From contig NZ_AYSE01000006.1 in NCBI RefSeq assembly GCF_000504165.1, forward strand, positions 62,001-126,000: DNA of 64,000 nt. Direction: 5' to 3'. A program made the translations under genes and the position numbers. This document shows, in pieces, positions 26,992-35,638 of the stretch. The notes under the pieces were generated by a model. The model was given only the letters and a program-made list of their open reading frames with translations, made no database searches and had not been told where the DNA came from. Source of the DNA: Bacillus sp. FJAT-14578. Lineage in GTDB: Bacteria > Bacillota > Bacilli > Bacillales > Bacillaceae_H. How positions within the stretch are numbered: the first letter of the stretch is position 1; the number at the start of each line of letters is the position of its first letter.

Positions 26992-27023
26992 AATTGATTT
27001 TCAATTGATTCTCAATTAATTTA
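26992..27023 (-). promoter_or_regulatory. Three 11-bp direct repeats upstream of pdxS
   Basis: AATTGATTTTC, AATTGATTCTC and AATTAATTTA follow one another with an 11-bp period, about one helical turn, just upstream of the ribosome site. They may be an operator, or only AT-rich sequence. Confidence 0.4.
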
Positions 27024-27410
27024 TTATGCAACTTCCATGCCATATACAACAGAAGGGAAGATTAACGTAAATTTACATAAAAGCGCAAAAATATTTGGCG
27101 TACTGTTTGAGAAATTTGCATAATACCGCAAAAATTTTATGCTAACTGCAACAAATCTTTACAGCTTGCACATCCTTGATCCGGACGATGGTGAAGTAGA
27201 AGCTCGTCTGTTATTTCATCCTATAGCTGATCATTTTCATTATTTTTCATTTAGAACATAGTTTTATTTAAAAGTTTTCTGAGTGGTAAATGAAATCAGT
27301 TCGATCGCGGTATGCTGGCTTGGGGGGAGGAGGATAAAGGTTTATGTTATTAAATAGTCAAAAAGAAGGGATAGGGGGAGCTTTATTTCATACATTTAAA
27401 TGATAAATCT
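27024..27410. other. Intergenic with a possible coding remnant
   Basis: A frame at 27139-27261 (+) encodes a protein-like end, HILDPDDGEVEARLLFHPIA, then a stop, without a ribosome site. It may be a gene tail. Nothing else was recognised. Confidence 0.3.
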
Positions 27411-27463
27411 AAGACCCCGTCATGAAATCCAGTAAAATCCGGATTCAGTGACGGGGTCTTTTA
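27411..27463 (-). terminator. Terminator of the GerPC-like fusion gene
   Basis: AAGACCCCGTCA (27411-27422) pairs with TGACGGGGTCTT (27449-27460). It is related in sequence to the terminator at 14668-14722. Confidence 0.85.
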
Positions 27464-27511
27464 GTAAAAATAATGTTATTGTTTACTCAGAACTTCTGGA
27501 ACAGCTTCTTT

Positions 27512-28303
27512 CTATTCAGCTTCTGGATTTTCTTTATCTTCAGTCTCGTTTTCTCCTAAGTCTTCCTCTTGTCCTTTCACCAGCATGTCCAACCATTCCG
27601 GAGGATGTTCATCCTGACTCTGGCTAAATACTTCGGTGATATCCCTTTCCTCTAACCACGACAGAATATCATGAATATCATTATGATTGCCTAAAATGTT
27701 TCCAAATCCCTGGTTGTGCTTTTTATGGCTTCTAAAGTCTGTCGGAAAATTATTGCCGAAGTTTACGCATGAGGCATCTTCAATAGTCCCAATATTAATA
27801 TCGCCAATGGTAAAGGTCGAAGGTAAAGATTTCTCAGGCTTTCTACTCGCTTGTATATTGATTAGCTTGTAAGGGACAATATTCCCATTGAATTTCACCA
27901 AAATATCTGAAGGATTTTCTTCTATGTTTTTAGCTTCATTTTGTTTTTTACTCTTCAAGCCTAAATCAGCATCAGGCTCTTTCTCTTGCTCTCCTAATGG
28001 AGACGGATTCTTTTTCGCTGATAAAGCAGGAGGGCTTTTTGATTTATTCTCCTGTTGTTTCTCGTTAACTTCCGGAGAGAAGGTATTACCTATATTCAGC
28101 ATTCCGCTAAGTTCCTTTACATCGAGTTTATCCAAATGATAGGACAGTTCCTCCAACTTCAATGTTTGAATGCTCTTTATGTTTAAATAGAAAGAATTAT
28201 GCACGGTCTTTTCCGACGGCTTATTAACATTCTTCTCTAAACTCGTGAGTCTTGTTTCCATATTTCTGAGCATTTCCATTAGCGTTTTTTCATCCAATTG
28301 CAT
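27512..28303 (-). CDS. GerPC-like/GerP-repeat fusion protein
   Basis: 263 residues. The N-terminus matches the layout of the spore germination protein GerPC: a short coiled coil (LMEMLRNMETRLTSLEKNV, ~8-27), then LEELSYHLDKLDVKELSGML and NIGNTF, corresponding to GerPC's 'FDQLKVETLEGTLNIGL'. A charged linker (~80-140) follows. The C-terminal part (TFTIGDINIGTIEDASCVNF, then QGFGNILGNHNDIHDI) repeats the motif of the four small neighbours at 28420-29701. The tail is acidic. Start ATG 28303 behind AAAGGATG. I infer a spore-coat component related to GerP, which aids germinant passage through the coat; the assignment rests on motif pattern. Confidence 0.65.
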   Translation of the reverse strand: MQLDEKTLMEMLRNMETRLTSLEKNVNKPSEKTVHNSFYLNIKSIQTLKLEELSYHLDKLDVKELSGMLNIGNTFSPEVNEKQQENKSKSPPALSAKKNPSPLGEQEKEPDADLGLKSKKQNEAKNIEENPSDILVKFNGNIVPYKLINIQASRKPEKSLPSTFTIGDINIGTIEDASCVNFGNNFPTDFRSHKKHNQGFGNILGNHNDIHDILSWLEERDITEVFSQSQDEHPPEWLDMLVKGQEEDLGENETEDKENPEAE

Positions 28304-28330
28304 ACTATTTCATCCTTTATCAGATTTAAC

Positions 28331-28358
28331 ACTTATGACTGATTTGCAACATACAATA
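28331..28358 (+). promoter_or_regulatory. Possible mother-cell (σE/σK) promoter
   Basis: CATACAATA (28350-28358) matches the σE -10 (CATACAMT) and the σK -10 (CATAnnnTA). AC lies 17 bases upstream, as in σK promoters. It is 62 bases before the GerP-like gene at 28420. Confidence 0.45.
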
Positions 28359-28419
28359 CATGTATATAGAAACGGAAGAACGTGTCTTTTAATGACATTC
28401 GTACTTATAAGGAGGAATT

Positions 28420-28692
28420 ATGAAAGTAAATCTGCGATATCCTCAAATTCTCTTTGAAAGTATCACTGTACATGCGATTGAAAACAATGCAGGGGTTTTT
28501 ATCGGAAGAAACCATCAGTTTTATTGGGGTACGACTATTACCAGCAGCAATTCTGGTTTTGGAATGATTAATGGAAAAAACAATCAAACATCCCATAATA
28601 CCCACCTTGTCCTACGTGATGATCAAACAGATACTTCCGATTGTAACTACAAACAGCCTGTTAAAGATGAAAGCTCCTTCGATAGTGATTAG
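28420..28692 (+). CDS. GerP-like small protein 1
   Basis: 90 residues, ATG 28420 behind AAGGAGG. It carries the motif shared by this cluster: FESITVHAIENNAGVFIGRN followed by HQFYWGTTITSSNSGFGMIN and GKNN. The general form is F-x-x-[IM]-[NT]-[VI] then G-x-N-x-Q-x-x-W and G-F-G-x-x-x-G-x-x-N, resembling the GerPA/GerPF and GerPB/PE pattern of spore germination proteins. The acidic/polar tail (DDQTDTSD) is typical. Only gene of the group on the plus strand. Confidence 0.65.
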   Translation: MKVNLRYPQILFESITVHAIENNAGVFIGRNHQFYWGTTITSSNSGFGMINGKNNQTSHNTHLVLRDDQTDTSDCNYKQPVKDESSFDSD

Positions 28693-28708
28693 ATTACACA
28701 CTATCGTC
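28680..28708. terminator. Bidirectional terminator between convergent GerP-like genes
   Basis: CGATAGTG/CACTATCG perfect 8-bp stem spanning the stop of the plus-strand gene. Confidence 0.7.
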
Positions 28709-28713
28709 TTTAC

Positions 28714-28935
28714 TCATGGGTTAACTTTTCCCGGACCTTTAACAATAGAAATATTACTTGAAATTTTATTGGAATGGCCGTTCACTCTTCCAAAACCGTC
28801 AGAAATACGTGCTTTATTCTTCCATTTAGATTGAAGATTAACGCCGTAAAATAAGCCGGAGCTGTTCTGAATCATATTTACGTTAATCGAATGATATTGA
28901 ATTTTCGTCAACTTTCTCTGACACCTCACGCTCAT
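28714..28935 (-). CDS. GerP-like small protein 2
   Basis: Up to 73 residues. Motif: QYHSINVNMIQNSSGLFYGV, NLQSKWKNKARISDGFGRVN, GHSNKISSN, aligned residue by residue with its neighbours. It lacks the acidic tail. The start may be ATG 28935 or the TTG at 28911 behind AGAGAAAG. It converges with protein 1. Confidence 0.6.
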   Translation of the reverse strand: MSVRCQRKLTKIQYHSINVNMIQNSSGLFYGVNLQSKWKNKARISDGFGRVNGHSNKISSNISIVKGPGKVNP

Positions 28936-29077
28936 CGATAAAATTTGAGTTTAGTGTTCTCACTCATTCCATCACGTTTTTTAGAACTTTTGTCTGCTAT
29001 TATTATAAATATTGCACGAATCCGAAAATATACCCGGATTCATCGTCACACCACGTTAACGAATGTTTCGCTAAAAA

Positions 29078-29104
29078 TAAAAACCACCTGTAAAAAGGTG
29101 GCTT
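29078..29104 (-). terminator. Terminator of the two-gene GerP-like unit
   Basis: On the minus strand, AGCCACCT-TTTTAC-AGGTGG followed by TTTTTATTTTT, 83 bases after the stop at 29187. Confidence 0.8.
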
Positions 29105-29186
29105 TCTCTCCTCTTGTTTGAATGGATATATCTATTCAAACAAACCTTTTCCATGTAAAGGCAACCTTGATATGTCGGCCCTCACA

Positions 29187-29462
29187 TTAGCCTTGAAACA
29201 CAGGCTGATTTAAAGAATCCTGCTTCTGGGTAAAGTCTGAATCCATCACATCGTTGTCATTTACTATATTGACATTGTGTACAGCGATATTATTAGAACC
29301 CATCATTTTGCCAAATCCCGTATTGCTTTTCACACTCATCTGCCAATTAGATTGTGAATTTTCTCCTGTGAAGATTCCCGAATTAGAAGCCATAGAAGAA
29401 ATATTCATATTAGAAAACTGGATGGATAACTTTTCATTTGGTTTCATCAACTTTTTCCTCAC
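29187..29462 (-). CDS. GerP-like small protein 3
   Basis: 91 residues from GTG 29462, whose first bases overlap the stop of the preceding gene (GTGA), a sign of translational coupling; ATG 29447 is an alternative. Motif: QFSNMNISSMASNSGIFTGE, NSQSNWQMSVKSNTGFGKMM, GSNNIAVHNVNIVND. It ends with the NDNDVMDSD acidic stretch that recalls the DxDxxDQ tail of GerPA/GerPF. Confidence 0.65.
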   Translation of the reverse strand: MRKKLMKPNEKLSIQFSNMNISSMASNSGIFTGENSQSNWQMSVKSNTGFGKMMGSNNIAVHNVNIVNDNDVMDSDFTQKQDSLNQPVFQG

Positions 29463-29701
29463 ATCTGAGAAACCGGTTGAGGGTTATTATTTTCCGGGTT
29501 GCTTATTGGAGTGTCAAATACATCTTGATCATTAATAATGTTAGTGTTGCCAAGTATGGCTGAGTTCACATAAAAACCGTTGCCGGAATTAATTTTTGCT
29601 TGTGTATTCCAATCCGGCTGACTATTCTGTCCTGAAGCAATAACAGAGTTTATAGACATATTGATGACATTGATTTGATTAAAAACAACAGAGACAGGCA
29701 C
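29459..29701 (-). CDS. GerP-like small protein 4
   Basis: 80 residues from GTG 29701 behind ACGGAGGAA. Motif: VFNQINVINMSINSVIASGQ, NSQPDWNTQAKINSGNGFYV, then NTNIINDQDVFDT. It is the most GerPA/GerPF-like member of the group. First gene of the coupled pair with protein 3; a σK-like promoter lies upstream. Confidence 0.65.
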   Translation of the reverse strand: MPVSVVFNQINVINMSINSVIASGQNSQPDWNTQAKINSGNGFYVNSAILGNTNIINDQDVFDTPISNPENNNPQPVSQM

Positions 29702-29734
29702 AATCGATTCCTCCGTTTCCTTGAAATATTACTA

Positions 29735-29762
29735 TACTCTATGCTGCTTTTAGGCGAATGTG
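29735..29762 (-). promoter_or_regulatory. σK-like promoter of the GerP-like pair
   Basis: On the minus strand, CACA (AC core at 29761-29760) is followed after 16 bases by CATAGAGTA (29743-29735), fitting the σK consensus AC-N16/17-CATAnnnTA. GerP operons are known to be σK-dependent. It lies about 35 bases before the GTG start. Confidence 0.55.
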
Positions 29763-29825
29763 AATGAACCTATCCCCGTCAATTTCGGCAATGAATATCA
29801 CATTATTACTCTTAATTTGTAATTC

Positions 29826-30215
29826 TCAGTCTTCTTTAAACGTCCAATAGTTATTAAGAACAAAATTAATGATTGGAATCACGAGGGTCGTGACAACCTC
29901 TCCTACTGAATAATGGAAAGAATAAATATGTACAATGACATACATGATCGTACTGTTCAATACAAAACCAAGGCTTGAAACCGCTATATATTTCATGAAC
30001 GTTCTTCTCGATGAATCTCCGTTAAACGTGAACCTTTTATTCAAAAAATAAGAAATGATGGTCATGAGGATAAACGCTATTGCCGAGCTTAAGACCGGTT
30101 CTTGGTGGAAAAACTCGACAAGAATAAAAACGGCAATAAAATAAAAAAGGACGCTGACGCAGCCGACCAAGCTGTAGGTTGAAAATTTCACGAGAACTTC
30201 TTTACTCTTCATCAT
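29826..30215 (-). CDS. GtrA family membrane protein
   Basis: 129 residues with four hydrophobic segments (~10-32, 40-58, 75-93, 100-120) and the GtrA pattern: FSTYSLVGCVSVLFYFIAVF, SYFLNKRFTFNGDS, FMKYIAVSSLGFVLNSTIMY, IINFVLNNYWTFKED. Members are thought to flip polyprenyl-linked sugars across the membrane. No glycosyltransferase lies beside it. Preceded by 17 bases by a small membrane protein gene, so it is probably in one operon with it. Confidence 0.9.
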   Translation of the reverse strand: MMKSKEVLVKFSTYSLVGCVSVLFYFIAVFILVEFFHQEPVLSSAIAFILMTIISYFLNKRFTFNGDSSRRTFMKYIAVSSLGFVLNSTIMYVIVHIYSFHYSVGEVVTTLVIPIINFVLNNYWTFKED

Positions 30216-30232
30216 GTAACAATGACTCCTTT

Positions 30233-30511
30233 CTAACTTTTCTCACTCACATAATCGATAAAGCCTTTTCTGTGTTCTTCCTTATCGATGATTTTTCGGA
30301 CATAGTACGGGTCATTCAATAAACCATGTTCCTTATGATAGACGATCGTCTTCTGTATGTTCGGATTTCGCAGCAATTCCTGATACCATTCTTCTTTATC
30401 CAGTTCCAGCCAAAGCTCCTTAATATCAGGATCTTTTATGCCGAAGATATATTTTCGAATCAACTCGATGAAAAAAGCGCCCGTAAATAAACATAATAAT
30501 ATAAAAGTCAT
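30233..30511 (-). CDS. Small single-pass membrane protein upstream of gtrA
   Basis: 92 residues with one N-terminal hydrophobic segment (TFILLCLFTGAFFIELI), then a charged cytoplasmic-type domain (DIKELWLELDKEEWYQELL, RKIIDKEEHRKGFIDYV). No family recognised. Start ATG 30511 behind AAGGGAG. It may help or regulate GtrA. Confidence 0.75.
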   Translation of the reverse strand: MTFILLCLFTGAFFIELIRKYIFGIKDPDIKELWLELDKEEWYQELLRNPNIQKTIVYHKEHGLLNDPYYVRKIIDKEEHRKGFIDYVSEKS

Positions 30512-30811
30512 TTACTCTTACTCCCTTCAAGCTCATCCCCCACAAAATCATACCATCTTTTTTCATTTCAAAACACATATTTTCTCGGCGTAAGTTTGAT
30601 TGAAAGATATTTTTGGCAGAGCGTCATCCTACTTACAAAAGCGAAAGCAGATTCATCATTTCAAGGTTAAAATGAGATTTTTGGACCTTTCTTTTGAACC
30701 TGTACAAGAAATAATCCCCTTGGCTGCCGCACCAAAGGGATTACATTCACTTTATTTCTTTTTCTTCTTTATGTATTTGAATCCCGTCAAACCATAAAAG
30801 GCGACCTGCAG
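30512..30811. other. Intergenic with one terminator
   Basis: AATCCCCTTGG (30713-30723) pairs with CCAAAGGGATT (30732-30742), ending the kinase gene on the minus strand. Nothing else seen. Confidence 0.6.
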
Positions 30812-32077
30812 TTATTTTTCATTCATTGAAACGGGAAATACAATATCAACGGTTGTTCCCTTATTCATCTCACTTTTGATGTTTATGCTTCCCCGATGCT
30901 CTTCGACAATCTTATAACTGACCATTAAGCCCAAACCTGTTCCCTTCTCCTTTGTTGTGTAAAAAGGTTCCCCTAACTTAGGTATTAAACCACTTGGAAT
31001 ACCACGCCCATTATCAATAAAACGAATCAGTACTTTATCTTCTTTCAATTGTTTAACCTTAACATCAATTTTTCCGTTATTCGGAACAGCTTCTATTGCG
31101 TTCTTAAAAATATTTATAAATACTTGCTTTATTTGATTCCCTTCACATTTGATGAGCGGAATATTCGGTTCAAACTCTCTTGTCACTTCTATATTTTTCA
31201 TGATGGCTATTGTTTCAAGTAATGTTATTACATCTTCTAATAAAGAGGTAATATTCTTGTCTTGATAGTTAATAACCTGCGGCTTGGAAAGGATCATAAA
31301 TTCGCTGACAATTGAATTTATACGCTCTATTTCTGATAACATAATCTCATAATACTTCTTATCCTTTTCCTCTTTAGCACTATTTTGAAATAATTGAAGA
31401 AAACCTTTTAGAGATGTTAGCGGGTTTCGCACCTCATGCGCTATAGCAGACGCCAATTCACCTACAATAGAAAGTTTTTCAGATTTCCTCATAAGTTCCT
31501 CTTTTTCCTTTAATTCTGTAATATCCCTGGCAATCACGAAAATTCCTACCATTTGATCATCCAGCCTAATTGGTACACTCTTTACATCTAATATTATGCA
31601 TTGTCCATCTTTCCGGATACTTCTGACTTCTATTATTGTGGACTTCCCTTTTACTACTTTTAAAAAATGCTTTAAAATTCGATCCAAATCTCCCTTGACT
31701 ACAATGTCTTTAAAAGATGTTCCAGCTAGCTCTTCTTTACTATATCCTGTAATTTTTTCCGTTGCTTCATTAGCGGATACAATATTGCCTGTTAAATCTA
31801 AACGAATGATGGCATCTGTATTATTTTCAATAAGACTATTTAACTGCTGTTCACGATCTTCTATGCCTTTAATATTTCTTTGAATTAACTTATATAATAA
31901 GAATCCTGTTGCAATAACAAAAAGACTTCCTTTTCCGGAATTTATCCATACAACATCAAGTATATCGAATTTAAATAATATCCAATCGGTTGTAAAAATC
32001 CAAATGATACTCGACAAAATATAAATGGCTGCTATTTTACACGAAACTTTCTTGCTGCAACTAACATTTTTCTGCAT
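30812..32077 (-). CDS. PAS-domain sensor histidine kinase, sporulation-kinase type
   Basis: 421 residues. Two membrane segments (~13-33 and 46-66) leave almost no external loop, so it senses within the membrane or through PAS. The PAS domain (~80-190) reads IENNTDAIIRLDLTGNIVSA. The HisKA domain has phosphoacceptor His214 in SAIAHEVRNPLTSLKGFLQL, the sequence type of KinA-KinE and KinB that phosphorylate Spo0F. The ATPase domain has N box (NIFKNAIEAV), DNGRGIP and GTGLGLMVSYKIVEEH. No response regulator adjoins, as usual for phosphorelay kinases. Start ATG behind AAGGAG. Confidence 0.9.
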   Translation of the reverse strand: MQKNVSCSKKVSCKIAAIYILSSIIWIFTTDWILFKFDILDVVWINSGKGSLFVIATGFLLYKLIQRNIKGIEDREQQLNSLIENNTDAIIRLDLTGNIVSANEATEKITGYSKEELAGTSFKDIVVKGDLDRILKHFLKVVKGKSTIIEVRSIRKDGQCIILDVKSVPIRLDDQMVGIFVIARDITELKEKEELMRKSEKLSIVGELASAIAHEVRNPLTSLKGFLQLFQNSAKEEKDKKYYEIMLSEIERINSIVSEFMILSKPQVINYQDKNITSLLEDVITLLETIAIMKNIEVTREFEPNIPLIKCEGNQIKQVFINIFKNAIEAVPNNGKIDVKVKQLKEDKVLIRFIDNGRGIPSGLIPKLGEPFYTTKEKGTGLGLMVSYKIVEEHRGSINIKSEMNKGTTVDIVFPVSMNEK

Positions 32078-32462
32078 ACTAACTCCTTAATTGAACAAAG
32101 TTTATGATTAGGCTCTAATAATTTTGAATTTTTTAAATAATTTTATACAAATAGTTTGTTCATGATTCAATATTATAAAATTATAAGTCTTCAATAAATG
32201 GAAATTTAAAACTCAAAAGTTTAAAAATTACATATTATCCCGTGCGACTAAAATTAATACGGTATTAGTGTAAAAACCATTCACTAAAAACGCTGAACCA
32301 TGAACATCAGGAATGTAACACCCGTTGTACATAATTCATCTATTTGGATAAATAGGTAAAAAGCAAGCTGACAAAACAAGTTTTCTCCATAATAAAAAGC
32401 CCATGCGGCTCAAAAATTGGCCATATGGACTAATTTGTTTCTATAGTTCCGCTTATAAATTA
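32078..32462. other. Intergenic, no gene seen
   Basis: AT-rich sequence upstream of the kinase. No clear structure. Confidence 0.45.
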
Positions 32463-32966
32463 TTACGTTATACTATTTCCAAAGTTTGGAGGAATTGCTT
32501 TTCTTGTCAGTTTCCCCCCATCATAAAATTTTCCGTATTCTCTCAGGATGTCTGTTACTTCTGTAGTGGAAGGAATTTTCCCTTGCGCAGAATAAGTGAG
32601 ATAATAATTCTTCGTGTTTTTCCGATGGATGACCCAGGTAAAGAATTTCATGGCAAAACCATGGGAACTCCTGTTGCGAAATTTGGGCATCGACTTCCCA
32701 TCCCATACAGTCATCGTTTGCCCGATTCCCCTTCCTTTCCTCAATTCTCCAACTAATTCTGCATAAAGGAGACCCGGTGTGTTCTTCATTTGGTTCATAA
32801 CCATTACTGTTAGTACCTGATTAATGAAAAGCTGAAAAAAATTCAAGCCTTCCCCTCTCGTAAGGGAGATAAAAGCATGTGCTGGAAGCTGCTCGGGCTT
32901 CTCTCCTAACATTAATGTGCCAAAACCTCCCTTGCTTTTCTCCGAAGTCCATTTCTTTTTTTTCAT
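32463..32966 (-). CDS. Monooxygenase-like α/β-barrel domain protein (tentative)
   Basis: 167 residues. The pattern GLLYAELVGELRKGRGIGQT, MTVWDGKSMPKFRNRSSHGF, AMKFFTWV recalls proteins of the ABM/DUF3291 fold, where [TS]xWxxxxxMxxFxxxxxHxxAM is conserved. Function unknown. No signal peptide. Start ATG behind GGGGGAGAACG. Confidence 0.6.
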   Translation of the reverse strand: MKKKKWTSEKSKGGFGTLMLGEKPEQLPAHAFISLTRGEGLNFFQLFINQVLTVMVMNQMKNTPGLLYAELVGELRKGRGIGQTMTVWDGKSMPKFRNRSSHGFAMKFFTWVIHRKNTKNYYLTYSAQGKIPSTTEVTDILREYGKFYDGGKLTRKAIPPNFGNSIT

Positions 32967-33032
32967 CGTTCTCCCCCTGACAAAAAAATCCTATTCAAAT
33001 AGATATTCTTAAGACGAAGGAGGCATTCCTGT

Positions 33033-33257
33033 TTGAAACATGATAAAAAACAACTCGCTGCGATGAAATGCATCCAAAAGAAAATCGAACAATACATGAA
33101 AAAGCGCGGGTCAATCCGCGCTTTTTCGGTTCATTTTCAGCTCTCATCTATGGGATTTTTGGGTTATATTCCTCTTTTACATTGTCTAAAAAGGAGGTTG
33201 GAGCAGTGGCCACCCTTTCTCCTGGAAAACTCTTCTTTTTCATATTTTAATACTTGA
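33033..33257 (+). CDS. Doubtful ORF crossing a terminator hairpin
   Basis: TTG 33033 follows AAGGAGG by 8 bases, and the first 22 codons are protein-like ([20 protein letters not shown]). At codon 23 the frame enters the AAAAAGCGCGG/CCGCGCTTTTT hairpin and thereafter looks non-coding. It also overlaps the last codons of the chemoreceptor gene on the other strand. Perhaps a truncated short gene whose stop was lost. Confidence 0.25.
   Translation: MKHDKKQLAAMKCIQKKIEQYMKKRGSIRAFSVHFQLSSMGFLGYIPLLHCLKRRLEQWPPFLLENSSFSYFNT
33099..33126. terminator. Bidirectional terminator
   Basis: AAAAAGCGCGG/CCGCGCTTTTT with a 6-base loop; ends the chemoreceptor gene on the minus strand. Confidence 0.88.
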
Positions 33258-35229
33258 ATTTATTGATTAACGTTTTTAATTCTTCAGCCATTAAGGAAAG
33301 AGCTTGGGCTGAGGACGAAACTTCCTCCATAGAAGCCAGCTGTTCTTCGGTAGATGCCGCTACTTCTTCTGAAGTCACAGCGTTTCCTTTCGCAATCATC
33401 GCAAGTTCGTTGGCAGTAGAGGTAACCTCTTGGACCCCGGCTGATATTTGTTGGGCAGCGGCTGACACTTCCTCTATTTGAGGGGTCATTTCTCTCATCC
33501 CAACTAAAATTTGTTCAAATTTTTGAATCGTTTCATTTGAAATTTTAAGACCGGCTTCTACATCATCTGTCACTTCTCCCATGATTTGAACAGAGTTTTT
33601 CGTATCTTGCTGGATGGCTTTGATCAATTCTGAAATTTGTTTTGCGGATGCCTGGGATTGTTCAGCTAATTTACGCACTTCATCTGCAACGACGGCAAAT
33701 CCTTTTCCATGTTCTCCTGCTCGTGCTGCTTCAATTGCCGCATTCAAGGCAAGAAGATTCGTTTGGTCAGAAATCCCGCTGATTACATCTGAAATCGTAC
33801 TAATCTCTTTTGAACGTTCGTATAAAGATTTAATCATGCTATCGGATTTTGTGACTGATTCATGAATGGAGTTCATCTGCTTCATCGTCCGCTTAACGGA
33901 TTCGCCGCCCTCTTCTGCTTGTATAGTCATATGTTTCGAAAGGTCTGCGACATTCGTTGAGTTATCTGCAATCCGGCTTACGCCTTGTGAGATTTCATTC
34001 AGTGAATTCACGTTCTTATCGATTCCATCTGTCTGTTTTTCCGCACTTCCGGCTACTTCTTGAATAGCTGTTGCTACTTGTTCCGTTGCTGCACTGGTTT
34101 GCTCAGCACTTGCCGTTAACTCTTCCGAGGAAGCAGCCACTTGTTCGGCACTCACTTCAACATTTTGGATTAACGAATGGAGACTTCCTTGCATGTCATT
34201 AAAAGCATGCCCTAATTGGCCGATTTCATCGTTAGATTGGATATCGATTTGCTCCGTTAAATCTCCTTTGCTTACCCTGACAACTTGTTCTTTTAGCTTT
34301 TTTATTGGATTGATAATCGATTTGATCACCCTATAAACCAAAAGGCCGCCAATGATAAAGAAAACGGCGACGATTAAAATGGTTTTGTTGAAAATGGGTT
34401 GCGCCGCTTCCTTTACTTCCGATGAAAGCATGGTTCCCGCTATTTTCCAACCGGTTAGTTCACTCGTCGCAAAATGCATTTTTTTCTTTTGCCCATCAAA
34501 CACATATTCGAATTGACCTGAATCCTTTTGATACAATTGATCATAAAAACGATCTTTCGCTTCCGTTCCTGCTTCCATTGTAGGATGGGCAATATATTTT
34601 CTGCCTCCGTCTAAAAGGATGGCGTATCCCTCTTTCCCGACTTTCACCTCTTCTATTACTTTCTTTATCCGGTCAAGATTCAAGTTTACGGCGACGACTC
34701 CTGATCCATCTGCTGTTGTTTTTGCAACGGTGATAACAATGTCCCCAGTTGAGGCGGCAGCATAGGGCTCAGTAATAATCACTTCTCCCTTGTTTTTCAT
34801 CGCTTCTTGATACCATGGTCTTTTCCTCGGATCATAATCGGCTTCCATTTCTTTTTTGGGTGACTGCACAAATATCCCCGTTTCAGTTCCAACGAAAATA
34901 CTAACCGCTTCAGGATGGAGGCCCATGTATTGATTAAACTTTTGTCTGACTTCAGGACTTTCCTCTCCCTTATATAGTTGAGAATGAATATTTTTGGAAA
35001 AGTACTCCACATCATTGACTTTGGGCTCAATGGTAGAATTGATTGTAGAGTTGATTAGCTTAACGTTCTCACCTGCACTATATAAAATTTGCTTTTCAAT
35101 TTCGTCTTCAGCAGTCATATATGCTGATAATCCAATAACAATAGAAGGAATCACTAATACAGCAATAAAGGACAATATTAACTTCGTTTTAAAATTGTTG
35201 CTAAAAAATCTTGATCGTACTTTCTTCAA
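33247..35229 (-). CDS. Methyl-accepting chemotaxis protein (dCache type)
   Basis: About 660-residue chemoreceptor of the McpA/McpB/TlpA kind. The first membrane helix ([20 protein letters not shown]) is followed by an extracellular double-Cache ligand-binding domain ([52 protein letters not shown]). Then come a second helix ([19 protein letters not shown]), a HAMP domain ([20 protein letters not shown]) and a signalling hairpin with the invariant tip [20 protein letters not shown]. The frame opens at 35316, but AGAGAGG precedes TTG 35229 by 9 bases and fits the family N-terminus, so I use it. Ligand unknown. Confidence 0.92.
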   Translation of the reverse strand: MKKVRSRFFSNNFKTKLILSFIAVLVIPSIVIGLSAYMTAEDEIEKQILYSAGENVKLINSTINSTIEPKVNDVEYFSKNIHSQLYKGEESPEVRQKFNQYMGLHPEAVSIFVGTETGIFVQSPKKEMEADYDPRKRPWYQEAMKNKGEVIITEPYAAASTGDIVITVAKTTADGSGVVAVNLNLDRIKKVIEEVKVGKEGYAILLDGGRKYIAHPTMEAGTEAKDRFYDQLYQKDSGQFEYVFDGQKKKMHFATSELTGWKIAGTMLSSEVKEAAQPIFNKTILIVAVFFIIGGLLVYRVIKSIINPIKKLKEQVVRVSKGDLTEQIDIQSNDEIGQLGHAFNDMQGSLHSLIQNVEVSAEQVAASSEELTASAEQTSAATEQVATAIQEVAGSAEKQTDGIDKNVNSLNEISQGVSRIADNSTNVADLSKHMTIQAEEGGESVKRTMKQMNSIHESVTKSDSMIKSLYERSKEISTISDVISGISDQTNLLALNAAIEAARAGEHGKGFAVVADEVRKLAEQSQASAKQISELIKAIQQDTKNSVQIMGEVTDDVEAGLKISNETIQKFEQILVGMREMTPQIEEVSAAAQQISAGVQEVTSTANELAMIAKGNAVTSEEVAASTEEQLASMEEVSSSAQALSLMAEELKTLINKFKY

Positions 35230-35638
35230 CGTAAATAGCCTCTCTTTCATGAGTTCATATAGGGAATAAGCGCTAATCCTTATTTCCTTATATATCGTCC
35301 GAAAACAGACATTCATTTAGGAGATAAGAAAATAATTTCTTTTCCTTATCGCCCTAGCCCTTCAGTGCCATTTACCCCAGCGAAAAAATGCCTTGATAGC
35401 TCAAACGAAGGCATGAAAAAATTTTTTATCCAAAATCTGAAAATAACATGGTAATATGTAACTCCATTCCGCAAAAGATGGATCAAATATGACATCTTCA
35501 CAGGTATAATGTCATATTCGCCTCTTACTTGTAATGTTGTTCATCAAATTAAAAGAAATGTCATGGAATCGTTCGGTGAAAGAAGTACTAGCCTATGTTA
35601 GAGTATTCACATACGCATTTTCAGGAGGTATAACATCC
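35230..35638. other. Intergenic with one hairpin
   Basis: Holds ATGCCTT/AAGGCAT (35388-35414) between A and T tracts, a possible bidirectional terminator, and the promoter region of the hydrolase gene. Confidence 0.5.
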
